Source: Mojavia pulchra JT2-VF2
GTDB lineage: Bacteria; Cyanobacteriota; Cyanobacteriia; Cyanobacteriales; Nostocaceae
Reading direction: 5' to 3'
DNA: 64,000 nucleotides
Assembly (NCBI GenBank): GCA_019359325.1
Contig: JAHHHN010000024.1
Span: forward strand, 29,409-93,408
Made by a program: the position numbers and the translations under genes. This document shows positions 56,537 through 64,000 of the stretch, one piece after another (the first letter of the stretch is position 1; the number at the start of each line of letters is the position of its first letter). The notes under the pieces were generated by a model, which worked only from the letters and a program-made list of their open reading frames with translations, did not search any database and was not told the DNA's origin.

Positions 56537-57295
56537 ATGGAAGGTTCAGGATCACTACTGGGATCGCATCCCAACCAAGAAACTTCTAGGGAATTTTATA
56601 GCATTACCTATGCGCTTCCCGGACAAGTAGGGTTTTGCGTGCCCAGAATTTCCATAGATCGAAAATACAGCCAACGCTTGTTAGCATTGCTGCAAGAGGA
56701 ACGTGGAATCATCACTCATCAAGTTAATAGGAATGCGGGATCTCTTCTCATTACCTATCAGCCTGGGGAGATGTCAGATGTGGAAATGCGATCGCATTTG
56801 GCTAATCTAATTGAATCTGCCAGCAATGCAGCAGTTATAAAGCCTCAGCCTGTCACCGTTCAAACGACTGAGCAACATCCAACAAAAGTAGCTTATAGCA
56901 TTGCTCATGCCATTCCAGGAAGAGTCAGGTTTCGCGTACCTCAAATAGCTTCAGATCCCAAATACGTCCAACGCTTGGAAAGCTTACTCCAAGAAGATCC
57001 AGCAGTGACAAGTGAGCGAGTCAATCGGGATGCAGCATCAATTGTGATCACCTATAAAACTGGAATCCTTAAAGATTCCCACAAGCGAATGCAAAGCGTC
57101 TTACAAGCAGCGCTATCTCATTTAGAGAGTCTGATTCAATCTGCCAGCGATCGCGTAGCGCGCCCTACTGCCCAACCGCACTCCTTGCGGTTGCCTCAAA
57201 ACAAAGCTTTGAGGAAGCCTGTTCTAGAAGAACAGGCTTGGCAGTATACGGGCGATCGCACAATCACAAACAAGCACGCAACCAGCAGAATTTAA
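56537..57295 (+). CDS. Two-module HMA-like protein, GR[IVL]R type
   Basis: A 252-aa soluble protein starting 20 nt after the previous gene, with TGGAGG upstream. It has two copies of the same module. The first, about 18-85 (YALPGQVGFCVPRIS), has lost the arginines; the second, about 110-175 (AHAIPGRVRFRVPQIA), keeps GRVRF. There is no CxxC. The last 48 residues are encoded inside a palindromic repeat (57147-57259) and look unlike any domain, so the original gene probably ended near residue 205. It is likely a cytoplasmic partner in the P-type ATPase cluster; the biochemical role is unknown. Confidence 0.7.
   Translation: MEGSGSLLGSHPNQETSREFYSITYALPGQVGFCVPRISIDRKYSQRLLALLQEERGIITHQVNRNAGSLLITYQPGEMSDVEMRSHLANLIESASNAAVIKPQPVTVQTTEQHPTKVAYSIAHAIPGRVRFRVPQIASDPKYVQRLESLLQEDPAVTSERVNRDAASIVITYKTGILKDSHKRMQSVLQAALSHLESLIQSASDRVARPTAQPHSLRLPQNKALRKPVLEEQAWQYTGDRTITNKHATSRI
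57147..57259. repeat. HIP1-bounded three-hairpin element, copy A
   Basis: A unit flanked by GCGATCGC on both sides. Outer arms CGCGCCCTACTGCC and GGCAGTATACGGGCG enclose three hairpins: AACCGCA/TGCGGTT, CTCAAA/TTTGAG and AAGCCTGTTCT/AGAACAGGCTT. It is inside the 3' end of the HMA gene. Copy B at 60803-60909 has the same outer arms and three different hairpins. Confidence 0.7.
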
Positions 57296-57400
57296 CACAT
57301 CCAAATAGCCATTAGCGAACCAATCTCATTAGATTGGGGGCTATTTTGCTCTCTTGAGCCAAAGTTATCAAGTTTCATCTATCTGTATGAGAGGAAAGGA

Positions 57401-59671
57401 ATGGGAAAATCAACAGTTCAATTAGCATCGCCTCCTACTCAAATACTGCCAGAGACTTTCAGCAAGTATAATGGCAAAGTTCCCGCTAACAAAAAAGGAC
57501 ACATCCACACCCAGCTTCCCAAAGTGTCCTACAGCATTGTTCATGTAATTCGCGGTAGGGTGCGGTTTCGTGTGCCTCGGTTACGCCATGACGCAAACTA
57601 TACTCAGCGTCTCCAAGCCTTGCTGGAAGCAGATCCCCTGATCACAAGTGTCAGGATCAAGCCGGCGGCGGCGTCGCTAGTTGTAACTTATCAATCCAGC
57701 CAAATCTTAGAGTCCGAGATTCGATCGCATTTAATTTATATGATCGTGGCTGCTAGCGATTCCACAATCGTTTTGACAGTTGCAAATAAATCATCCACTT
57801 CCCAAGCGTCAACTGAGACAGAAAACTCTTGGCCTGGATTACAACTTTCTACTATTGCTACTAGTTTAGCGGTGCTGGGGGGGCCGTTAGGATTACCAAT
57901 TCCGCCACTCATAGTGGCGGGAACAATCGCCCTAGCTACATTACCCGTTTTTCAAAGAGCATTTGTAGGGATTACAACCCAGCGAAAACTGACAATTGAC
58001 TTTTTGGATTTGATGGCGATCGCTATTACCACCGTCCAAGGTCATTTTCTCACGCCATCGTTGATGCTGAGTTTAATTGAAGTTGGCGAGAACATCCGCG
58101 ATCGCACTGCTCGTTCTTCCAAACTCCAAACCCTAGATTTACTCAGTTCTCTGGGACAGTTTGTCTGGGTAGAACGCAATGGCGAAAAGCAACAGATTGC
58201 CATTCAAGAAGTGCTGCGAGGTGATACAGTTATTGTTTATCCTGGCGAACAAGTTCCAGTTGATGGCACTATTCTGCGGGGTAAAGCATTACTCGATGAG
58301 CAGAAACTCACTGGTGAGTCGATGCCAGTCTTAAAAAGAAAAGGACAAGCCGTATTTGCTTCTACCTTAGTGCGTGAAGGACGAATTTATATCCAGGCAG
58401 AATGGATAGGCAATGATACCCGCGCTGGACAGAGTATTAAATTAATGCAAGAAGCGCCTGTCCACGATACCCGCATGGAAAACTATGCGACGAAAATTGC
58501 CGAAAGAGCAGTTGTGCCAACTTTGCTACTTGGGGGAGCAGTATTTGCCGCAACCCGGAACCCAATACGCGCGGCCAGTGTGTTAACTCTAGACTTTGCT
58601 ACAGGAATTCGGGTATCCGTGCCAACGACAGTTTTAGCAGCACTGACTTATGCTGCACGTCATGGCATTCTGATCCGCAGTGGACGGGCATTAGAACAAC
58701 TAGCAGCAGTTGACACAATTGTATTTGATAAGACAGGAACCCTGACTAGAGGGGAAGTGACTGTTGTTGATGTTGAAAGCCTCAATCCGGCAGTATCAAC
58801 CATGCGGGTACTAGAACTAGCAGCAGCCGCAGAACAACGTCTGACACACCCAGTAGCCGAGGCCATCATTCGCTATGCCGAAGCCAAACAAGTGACAATT
58901 CCTGACCGTGAAAAGTGGGAATATCAACTCGGTTTAGGAGTACAAGCCAAGATTGATGGCGAGACTGTTTACGTAGGTAGCGATCGCTTTTTGCGTCAGC
59001 AAGGCATTGAGATGACAGAGCAAAATGGGCATCTCAAGCAGTCAGGTTCAATGATTTATGTAGCTAGCAATGGACAACTTCTAGGTAGAATTAAATATAG
59101 TGATATTCTCCGCCAAGAAAGTCGGGAAGTAATTACCCAGTTGTTGACAGTCGAAGGTGTAGAAGTTCATATGCTCACCGGAGACAACAAGCAAACAGCT
59201 AAGGCTGTTGCTGAGGATCTGGGTATTTCCCCGGCAAATACTCATGCAGAAGCTTTCCCAGAACAAAAAGCCGTAGTTGTTCGTAGGTTACACGAACAAG
59301 GCAAGACAGTTGCATTTGTAGGCGACGGCATCAATGATTCGCCAGCCTTAGCTTATGCTGATGTTTCCGTGTCCTTCGCCAATGGTTCGGAGATTGCCCG
59401 CGAGACAGCAGACGTAGTGTTGATGCAGAATGATTTGTATGGTTTATTAGAAGCGCTCGCGATCGCTCGCAAAGCCCAGCAATTGATTCGGCAAAACACA
59501 GGTATTGTTGCCATTCCTAACTTAGGAGCATTAATAATAGCCGTTTTCTTTGGTCTTAACCCCCTAGCGGCAACAGTAGTCAACAACGGTTCCACCGTAG
59601 TGGCTGGCGTAAACGGTTTACGCCCAATTCTGAAACATTCGCCCCACAAAACTCTACCGGCGGCAAGATGA
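57401..59671 (+). CDS. P1B-type ATPase with cysteine-free HMA-like domain, no CPC
   Basis: A 756-aa P-type ATPase. The N-terminal HMA-like module is about 45-115 (SIVHVIRGRVRFRVPRL) without CxxC. Transmembrane segments start about 150. The actuator has LTGES, the P domain DKTGTLT, the N domain the P1B hallmark HP (RLTHPVAEA), and the hinge GDGINDSPAL. So it hydrolyses ATP and moves a metal. The ion-site helix reads LDFATGIRVSVPTT, with no CPC, SPC, TPC or CPH before the phosphorylation domain, so known specificity rules do not apply. The closest match I recall is the P1B-6 type associated with iron storage organelles. It is the central gene of the cluster. AGAGGAAAGGA precedes the ATG. Confidence 0.88.
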   Translation: MGKSTVQLASPPTQILPETFSKYNGKVPANKKGHIHTQLPKVSYSIVHVIRGRVRFRVPRLRHDANYTQRLQALLEADPLITSVRIKPAAASLVVTYQSSQILESEIRSHLIYMIVAASDSTIVLTVANKSSTSQASTETENSWPGLQLSTIATSLAVLGGPLGLPIPPLIVAGTIALATLPVFQRAFVGITTQRKLTIDFLDLMAIAITTVQGHFLTPSLMLSLIEVGENIRDRTARSSKLQTLDLLSSLGQFVWVERNGEKQQIAIQEVLRGDTVIVYPGEQVPVDGTILRGKALLDEQKLTGESMPVLKRKGQAVFASTLVREGRIYIQAEWIGNDTRAGQSIKLMQEAPVHDTRMENYATKIAERAVVPTLLLGGAVFAATRNPIRAASVLTLDFATGIRVSVPTTVLAALTYAARHGILIRSGRALEQLAAVDTIVFDKTGTLTRGEVTVVDVESLNPAVSTMRVLELAAAAEQRLTHPVAEAIIRYAEAKQVTIPDREKWEYQLGLGVQAKIDGETVYVGSDRFLRQQGIEMTEQNGHLKQSGSMIYVASNGQLLGRIKYSDILRQESREVITQLLTVEGVEVHMLTGDNKQTAKAVAEDLGISPANTHAEAFPEQKAVVVRRLHEQGKTVAFVGDGINDSPALAYADVSVSFANGSEIARETADVVLMQNDLYGLLEALAIARKAQQLIRQNTGIVAIPNLGALIIAVFFGLNPLAATVVNNGSTVVAGVNGLRPILKHSPHKTLPAAR

Positions 59672-59744
59672 AGTCAAGACTGCTATTTGTTTACGGTAAA
59701 GGGCTTTCTTACAAGTTTCCAAATTTACTGGAGGTAATTTAACT

Positions 59745-60053
59745 ATGGCACCTAAAATCACTGATTTTGTTGAAGATGCAGGCGCTCCCGGAATTATAGC
59801 CGGAATTGGAGCGGTACTGCTAGCACCTGTCCTACTTCCTGTTGTCGCAGGAATTGGTAAACCATTAGCTAAGACATTGATCAAAGGCGGACTTGTTGCC
59901 TTTGAAAAAAGCAAAGGAGCCTTTGCCGAACTGGGAGAAACTTGGGAAGACATGGTAGCCGAAGCACGGGCAGAAATTGCCGAAGACAGAGAAACCCCAG
60001 CATTTGAAGCTGCCCACACTACTGGCGACAACACTCCAGATAATGGTGTGTAA
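59745..60053 (+). CDS. DUF5132 family small membrane protein
   Basis: A 102-aa protein with one or two hydrophobic segments (PGIIAGIGAVLLAPVLLPVV, then GIGKPLAKTLIKGGLVAF) and an acidic helical tail (ELGETWEDMVAEARAEIAED). It matches the DUF5132 pattern. DUF5132 genes often sit beside HMA-like proteins and P-type ATPases, as here. GGAGG lies upstream. The function is unknown; it could be a small membrane partner or a membrane-shaping protein of the ATPase system. Confidence 0.75.
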   Translation: MAPKITDFVEDAGAPGIIAGIGAVLLAPVLLPVVAGIGKPLAKTLIKGGLVAFEKSKGAFAELGETWEDMVAEARAEIAEDRETPAFEAAHTTGDNTPDNGV

Positions 60054-60136
60054 ATCTGTCAGTTTCTCATCAGCAAGATAAACCTCGTCTGAACCTTGAG
60101 ATGGGCTAAATACCCATCTCATCAATAGTTGTATGC

Positions 60137-60180
60137 AACCACAGATAAATATCTGTATGCATCGGTGTTTATCTGTGGTT
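60137..60180. repeat. Dispersed AACCACAGA inverted repeat, copy 2
   Basis: AACCACAGATAAA at the left and TTTATCTGTGGTT at the right are perfect 13-nt inverted repeats. The unit is related to that at 54532-54586. It lies between the DUF5132 gene and the last HMA gene. Confidence 0.55.
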
Positions 60181-60221
60181 CCAAATTATAAATCCAAAAT
60201 CCGAAGAAGGAGGGCAGTTGT

Positions 60222-60830
60222 GTGAGTACAAATAATCATGGCAATCTCACCTATATGCCGAAAACTATGGAACAAGCAACCTTAAAAACCTTACATAAAC
60301 CAATATCTACAAAAATAGTTAGTGATACTCCAGGGCGGCTAAGGTTGAGAGTTGCACCGCGCGATCGCTCTTCTGGGAAAATGCAACAAATTGCCAATTT
60401 ACTAGAAGCACAACCTAACATTAGCCAGGTCAAAACTAATATTGCTCATGGTAGTATTCTCATCAATCACGATGGACAAGCCGACAGTTTAAAAAATTTG
60501 TTGGCAACATTACAAGATATAGGAATTATTTTTGCAGATATTACTGAAAGTAACTCTGAGGCAGCAGTGGGTGTTTCAAGTGCAGTTGTTGACTTAAACA
60601 AACGAGTTCAACAAACAACAAACGGTGTTGTCGATCTGCGCTTTATGTTTCCCTTAGGACTGAGTATCCTGGCTGTGAGGCAATTGCTTGCGAAAGGTCT
60701 GCAATTTGAAACGATTCCTTGGTATGTTATGGCGTGGTATGCCTTCGATAGCTTTATTAAATTGAACAACGCGAAACAACCACAAGCCAACAGCGATTAT
60801 AGGCGATCGCAAGACGCGCCCTATGCCTGA
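60222..60830 (+). CDS. HMA-like protein with C-terminal membrane segments
   Basis: A 202-aa protein. The HMA-like module is about 27-110 (IVSDTPGRLRLRVAPRD), again with GRLR and no CxxC. Its C-terminal part has hydrophobic helices (FMFPLGLSILAVRQLLA and TIPWYVMAWYAFDSFI). The start is GTG 60222 with AAGGAGGG. The last residues (YRRSQDAPYA) are encoded in the hairpin element, so the original stop was probably a little earlier. It is the last gene of the P-type ATPase cluster and a likely membrane partner. Confidence 0.75.
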   Translation: MSTNNHGNLTYMPKTMEQATLKTLHKPISTKIVSDTPGRLRLRVAPRDRSSGKMQQIANLLEAQPNISQVKTNIAHGSILINHDGQADSLKNLLATLQDIGIIFADITESNSEAAVGVSSAVVDLNKRVQQTTNGVVDLRFMFPLGLSILAVRQLLAKGLQFETIPWYVMAWYAFDSFIKLNNAKQPQANSDYRRSQDAPYA

Positions 60831-60909
60831 GCGCAAGTATTGCGCTCCCCTAGGCTGCGCTTGGGGCAATGCAAACGAAGTTTGCATTGAGGCATATACG
60901 GGCGATCGC
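60803..60909. repeat. HIP1-bounded three-hairpin element, copy B
   Basis: Flanked by GCGATCGC on both sides. Outer arms GACGCGCCCTATGCC and GGCATATACGGGCG enclose three hairpins: GAGCGCAA/TTGCGCTC, CCCCTA/TTGGGG (imperfect) and AATGCAAAC/GTTTGCATT. It overlaps the 3' end of the last HMA gene. The arms match copy A, and the hairpins differ. Confidence 0.7.
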
Positions 60910-61022
60910 AACCAGTTAATGCAGATATCGGATAACTAATAAGTATTGCCAAGCTTCAAGGAATGAACAACCGACCAACTCCGATATAGTTGTCAATGTC
61001 TAGAATAATCTCGATCAAGCGC

Positions 61023-61349
61023 TCAACACATCGCTCTCGATAGTCGACACTCATCCAGGCGTTCAAGATCAGCAATTGTAACTACAGGAAATGAATCAGT
61101 GCTGTTTTCCTCCCGGATGGCTTGTTCTAAAGAGTCTTCACCTTTCATGTTTCGATTTGCTGTAAGGATCATCATTTGGTTGGCTTGAGCATAATTCCAA
61201 ACAATCCGGTCGCTACTATCCATTGATAAACCAGCTTCCCTAAAGGTTACGAAATCGACAGCGATCAACTCAAGCCAACCGCCCTTTGCCAAAATTCCCA
61301 GGAAAATCAGCGCATATCCATCAAGATTGGAATCTACCAAGAAGGTCAT
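61023..61349 (-). CDS. PIN-like (DUF5615-type) putative toxin
   Basis: A 108-aa protein with an N-terminal acidic strand (MTFLVDSNLDGYAL) and a later DSSDRIVWNYAQANQMMILTA, the pattern of DUF5615/Mut7-C-like PIN-fold proteins. Such proteins may act as RNases and are usually paired with DUF433. Its start overlaps the stop of the upstream DUF433 gene by 4 nt (ATGA), which supports a coupled two-gene unit. Toxicity is inferred. Confidence 0.65.
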   Translation of the reverse strand: MTFLVDSNLDGYALIFLGILAKGGWLELIAVDFVTFREAGLSMDSSDRIVWNYAQANQMMILTANRNMKGEDSLEQAIREENSTDSFPVVTIADLERLDECRLSRAMC

Positions 61350-61723
61350 GGCTTGTGTGAAGCGTGTTTGGCTTTTTGCTCCTCAAGCTTTGCCCAGAGA
61401 GTTTCTTGGCCAGGTTTATGTGGTATTGTCGCAATACGGGCTAAATGTTCGCGGTTACGCTCTTCCCAATACTGGCGAATTTCTTCTCTAGTTTGCAACA
61501 CTTCCTGATATTCAGCTTCTACCTGAGTAGAATTTGCTTTGATGTAAGACAGAGCAGCATTAATTTGTTCATCTGTAAGATTAAATTTGTCACGAATTAA
61601 TTTAGGTGGATACTGAGCTTTGAGAAAATCCATTACATCATAGAGCGTGATGCGAGTTCCTGCGATCGCCAGCCCCCGTTCTGTACGAATGATGGCTGTT
61701 TGTCCATTCGATGCCAGAGTCAT
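61346..61723 (-). CDS. DUF433 family putative antitoxin
   Basis: A 125-aa protein with the DUF433 helix-turn-helix core: RTERGLAIAGTRITLYDVMDFL and KFNLTDEQINAALSYIKAN. A long charged helix follows (EVLQTREEIRQYWEERNREH), probably for partner binding. DUF433 proteins are commonly paired with PIN-like DUF5615 proteins, as here. It probably binds its own promoter; I could not place an operator. Confidence 0.75.
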   Translation of the reverse strand: MTLASNGQTAIIRTERGLAIAGTRITLYDVMDFLKAQYPPKLIRDKFNLTDEQINAALSYIKANSTQVEAEYQEVLQTREEIRQYWEERNREHLARIATIPHKPGQETLWAKLEEQKAKHASHKP

Positions 61724-62157
61724 ACCTTTAGCTCCTGGAAAACTGACTCTATGTTACCCTGCACAAAAAGCATGATGAGCAACTGCTCATCCTGTAGCAC
61801 TGTGGTTTAGTAATAGTCATCAGCGATCGCTCCTACTGCAAGTAGATGGTCAAAACGCTCTAATCAAAGCCAAAGTAAGAAACCATACCGTAGAATTTCT
61901 TACTAATGGTTGTTAAGCCCAGCTATATCAATGCTTTCAGTCACCAATGCTGTACACTATTCTTGCGAAGCATTGGCAACGCTAAACCTTTACTACAAAC
62001 GATTGATAGCCTTTAGTTTGAAACCGTTTCTTAACTGGCTTTCTTACTTTCTTACTTTCTTACTTAGGCTGGCTCCTACAGATCAGAGTATATGCTCTAC
62101 TCTGCACCATTGAAATCTAGTTTATTAAATTCATGCAAAATGTGTTGCCGCAGCAAT
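61724..62157. other. Intergenic, about 430 bp
   Basis: Spacer with a small tandem run of CTTTCTTA-type units (about 62038-62070). ORF at 61910-62113 has no recognisable content. Nothing else seen. Confidence 0.35.
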
Positions 62158-62649
62158 TAAGCATTAATATACCCAAAGGGTAGCGTCAGTCCCACGTGAT
62201 CTCTGCTTAAACAGTTAACTGTACAGGCTTTACTCCTTGGCGCAACTGTATCTGTCGTTTCAGCCAAGACTGTCGAAGAGGCTGACGAAGCAGAGGAGCT
62301 AGCTTACTGACTACTAATCGCAGTAGTGCGCTTTTACCGAGTAGTTCAGCCTGAGCCGCTTCTTGACTTTGTAGTTGCTGCACACGAACAATCTCTGGCA
62401 GTCTAAGCATTAATATACCCAAAGGGTAGCGTCAGTCCCACGTGATCTCTGCTTAAACAGTTAACTGTACAGGCTTTACTCCTTGGCGCAACTGTATCTG
62501 TCGTTTCAGCCAAGACTGTCGAAGAGGCTGACGAAGCAGAGGAGCTAGCTTACTGACTACTAATCGCAGTAGTGCGCTTTTACCGAGTAGTTCAGCCTGA
62601 GCCGCTTCTTGACTTTGTAGTTGCTGCACACGAACAATCTCTGGCAGTC
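62158..62649. repeat. Perfect 246-bp tandem duplication
   Basis: Bases 62158-62403 and 62404-62649 appear identical by direct reading. The duplicated unit is the last part of the monooxygenase gene plus about 50 nt beyond its stop. It is either a very recent duplication or an assembly artefact. Confidence 0.9.
62207..62422 (-). pseudogene. Duplicated C-terminal fragment of the FAD monooxygenase
   Basis: This repeats the last 65 or so codons of the adjacent monooxygenase (LPEIVRVQQLQSQEAAQAEL to KPVQLTV). It was created by the 246-bp tandem duplication. It has no promoter or domain of its own and no functional expectation. Confidence 0.85.
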
Positions 62650-63652
62650 GCTGTGCTTGAATCTGCGGCAACATTGCATCAATATTCGTATGCCCTAAGT
62701 TGGAGCGTAATACCGGAACCAGATAGTTAGCTGCAACAATCACATCACGTAAAGCCATATTGATACCTTGGGCGCGGATAGGCGACATGGGATGAGCAGC
62801 ATCGCCTAAGAGCAATAAACCCGGTACGTACCAGCGCGGACAGTGCCCGACTACAACTGACAACAACACAGGTCGCTCAATGGTTTGTGCATTTTGCCGG
62901 AAATGTTCTGCTAGCCAAGGCGGTGATACTGACGCCAGCATTTTTGGCCAATCGACTTGCTTCCAATCAGTGGAGGAACCCTCATGAAGCGACCAGCCCA
63001 ATTGGAGATTACCTTCTGCTCCTTGAAATAAACCAAATGCATGACTACGATGAAGAATCGAATAAAATACATTCTCAAACTCAAAATTTGGACTATTTGT
63101 CAATTTGAACCATAAAACGTCGAAAGTTTTAGAATGATGTTCCAAAGGTAAATTTGCACGCTGCCGAACAATGGAATTACGGCCATCTGCCCCAATGACT
63201 AAAGCGGCATCAATAGAACGCTCATCACCTAGTTTCACACCCCTCACCCGTTTCTCACTCCACAGCAAATCCTGTACAGGCACACTTTGTATCAACTCAA
63301 AATTGGAATAAGTGCTTGCTTCTGCAATCAGTGCTTGGAGTAGAGCTGGCTGTGAAACAAGAGTCGTGGGCTTGCCACCAATTTCAATTGGTTCATCAAC
63401 TCGAAACAGTAAGCGGTTGTCGATTAAAAACTGCCAAGCATCCAAGGCGCGATGGGGAATGCGTTCTAACATGGGCAATAATCCCATTTGTTCAAGAGCA
63501 TCTAACCCGCTAGGCATCAACCCTTCACCGCGAAAAACTCGACGGAAGTTACGAGATGCTTCAATCAGCTTCACCGCGATACCACGTTTGACAAACAGAA
63601 GTGCAAGTGTTGCACCAGTCGGGCCAGCCCCAACAATTACAACTTGAGTCAT
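62453..63652 (-). CDS. FAD-dependent monooxygenase (PHBH/UbiH-like)
   Basis: A 399-aa flavoprotein of the class A aromatic monooxygenase family. It has the dinucleotide motif VIVGAGPTGATLALLF near the N-terminus, the DG motif (VIGADGRNSIVRQ) and the GD motif (LLLGDAAHPMSPIRAQGINMALRD). These bind FAD and NAD(P)H. It likely hydroxylates or epoxidises an aromatic or isoprenoid-type substrate, not identifiable here. I chose ATG 63652, which places the GxGxxG at residue 8; an ATG at 63730 would add 26 residues that do not look like the family. Its last 196 bp are duplicated downstream. Confidence 0.88.
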   Translation of the reverse strand: MTQVVIVGAGPTGATLALLFVKRGIAVKLIEASRNFRRVFRGEGLMPSGLDALEQMGLLPMLERIPHRALDAWQFLIDNRLLFRVDEPIEIGGKPTTLVSQPALLQALIAEASTYSNFELIQSVPVQDLLWSEKRVRGVKLGDERSIDAALVIGADGRNSIVRQRANLPLEHHSKTFDVLWFKLTNSPNFEFENVFYSILHRSHAFGLFQGAEGNLQLGWSLHEGSSTDWKQVDWPKMLASVSPPWLAEHFRQNAQTIERPVLLSVVVGHCPRWYVPGLLLLGDAAHPMSPIRAQGINMALRDVIVAANYLVPVLRSNLGHTNIDAMLPQIQAQRLPEIVRVQQLQSQEAAQAELLGKSALLRLVVSKLAPLLRQPLRQSWLKRQIQLRQGVKPVQLTV

Positions 63653-63943
63653 CACTTTTTTACTGAAGTTGATAATTTTAGAATAACAACCCTGACAGCA
63701 GTTCTGGTCATATTCCAGGGTTTGCTTCATTCATGATTTTGCAATTACCTCTAACTATTGTCTGTTTTTTCAAAATCCAGTTTCGTTTAATTCGCTACCT
63801 TATGTATTTGGCTTACGGAGAGTAGCTGAGTGTATCAAGCCCACAAACAACGTTTGACAAAAATTTGGGTGATTACAGCAGTTTTCAATTGAGTAGATTA
63901 CAAATCTAGTAAACTTAAAGACGCAGTAAAAATCTTGCTCGTG

Positions 63944-64000
63944 AATGCCTGCCCCCTACTCTGAGGATCTACGCCAACGTGTGGTTGATGCTTATAAAGC
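63944..64000 (+). CDS. IS630-family transposase, N-terminus (cut by window end)
   Basis: The first 19 codons (MPAPYSEDLRQRVVDAYK) match the helix-turn-helix start of IS630-type transposases common in cyanobacteria. The gene runs off the window. The 200 nt upstream may contain the element's left end, but I could not define an inverted repeat without the other side. Confidence 0.7.

Noticed and set aside
55300..60830. Ordinary copper-exporting operon (CopA plus copper chaperones)
   Set aside because: None of the HMA-like modules has the CxxC copper site and the ATPase lacks CPC.

Overview
The window looks like chromosomal DNA of a filamentous, Nostoc-like cyanobacterium. The HIP1 octamer GCGATCGC is very frequent. 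The gene set is cyanobacterial: an ARC6/Ftn2 cell-division protein, a knotless (Cph2-type) phytochrome kinase, Get3d, class II fructose-bisphosphate aldolase, PDH E1-alpha, DUF4912 and DUF2358 proteins. The spacers are full of short palindromic repeats typical of Nostocales. dnaA and dnaN flank a cluster of DnaA boxes, so the window very probably contains the chromosomal replication origin (about 51.2-51.5 kb).

Layout. 0-8 kb: accessory DNA with a glycine-rich RTX-like protein, a truncated plasmid replication protein (CyRepA-like), a hybrid histidine kinase, and a macro-domain gene cut by a 200-bp miniature transposon with Tn7-like/CAST-like ends, followed by two more miniature inverted-repeat elements. 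8-18 kb: an EF-G paralogue, a GAF histidine kinase with a small overlapping upstream gene, and a 1644-aa multi-PAS/GAF hybrid kinase with a ribbon-helix-helix-like N-terminus. 18-25 kb: two GNAT acetyltransferases, ISL3 and IS630 remnants, a second RTX-type protein preceded by a perfect 18-bp hairpin, and a GMC oxidoreductase gene broken by a one-base deletion in a T run. 25-29 kb: an apparent operon (minus strand) of a catalytically dead trypsin-like/PDZ protein, an intact one, and a LuxR-type regulator with a degenerate receiver, then a 21-bp minisatellite and a small heat-shock protein. 29-38 kb: a Cache-HAMP-PAS hybrid kinase, aldolase, Uma2-family nuclease, tRNA-Lys, an aldose-1-epimerase-like protein and pdhA. 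38-50 kb: ftn2, DUF4912 protein, phosphodiester-glycosidase lipoprotein, two small conserved proteins, Get3d and the phytochrome kinase. 50-55 kb: dnaN, oriC, dnaA, an HtrA protease and peptide deformylase. 55-61 kb: a five-gene cluster built around an unusual P1B-type ATPase and several proteins sharing an HMA-like module with a GR[IVL]R motif and no CxxC. 61-64 kb: a DUF433/PIN-like toxin-antitoxin-like pair, an FAD monooxygenase whose 3' end is duplicated in tandem, and the start of an IS630 transposase.

How the genes work together. Five large sensor kinases (three hybrid with receivers, two without, one of these a photoreceptor) make the window rich in signalling. The best candidate for an undescribed system is the 55.3-60.8 kb cluster. 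All its HMA-like proteins, and the N-terminus of the ATPase, share the same cysteine-free module, and a DUF5132 protein sits among them. This resembles the arrangement reported for ferrosome (iron-storage organelle) loci with P1B-6 ATPases; that comparison is from memory and is inference. The protease/pseudoprotease/regulator operon at 24.9-27.6 kb and the mini Tn7-like element are the next most interesting.
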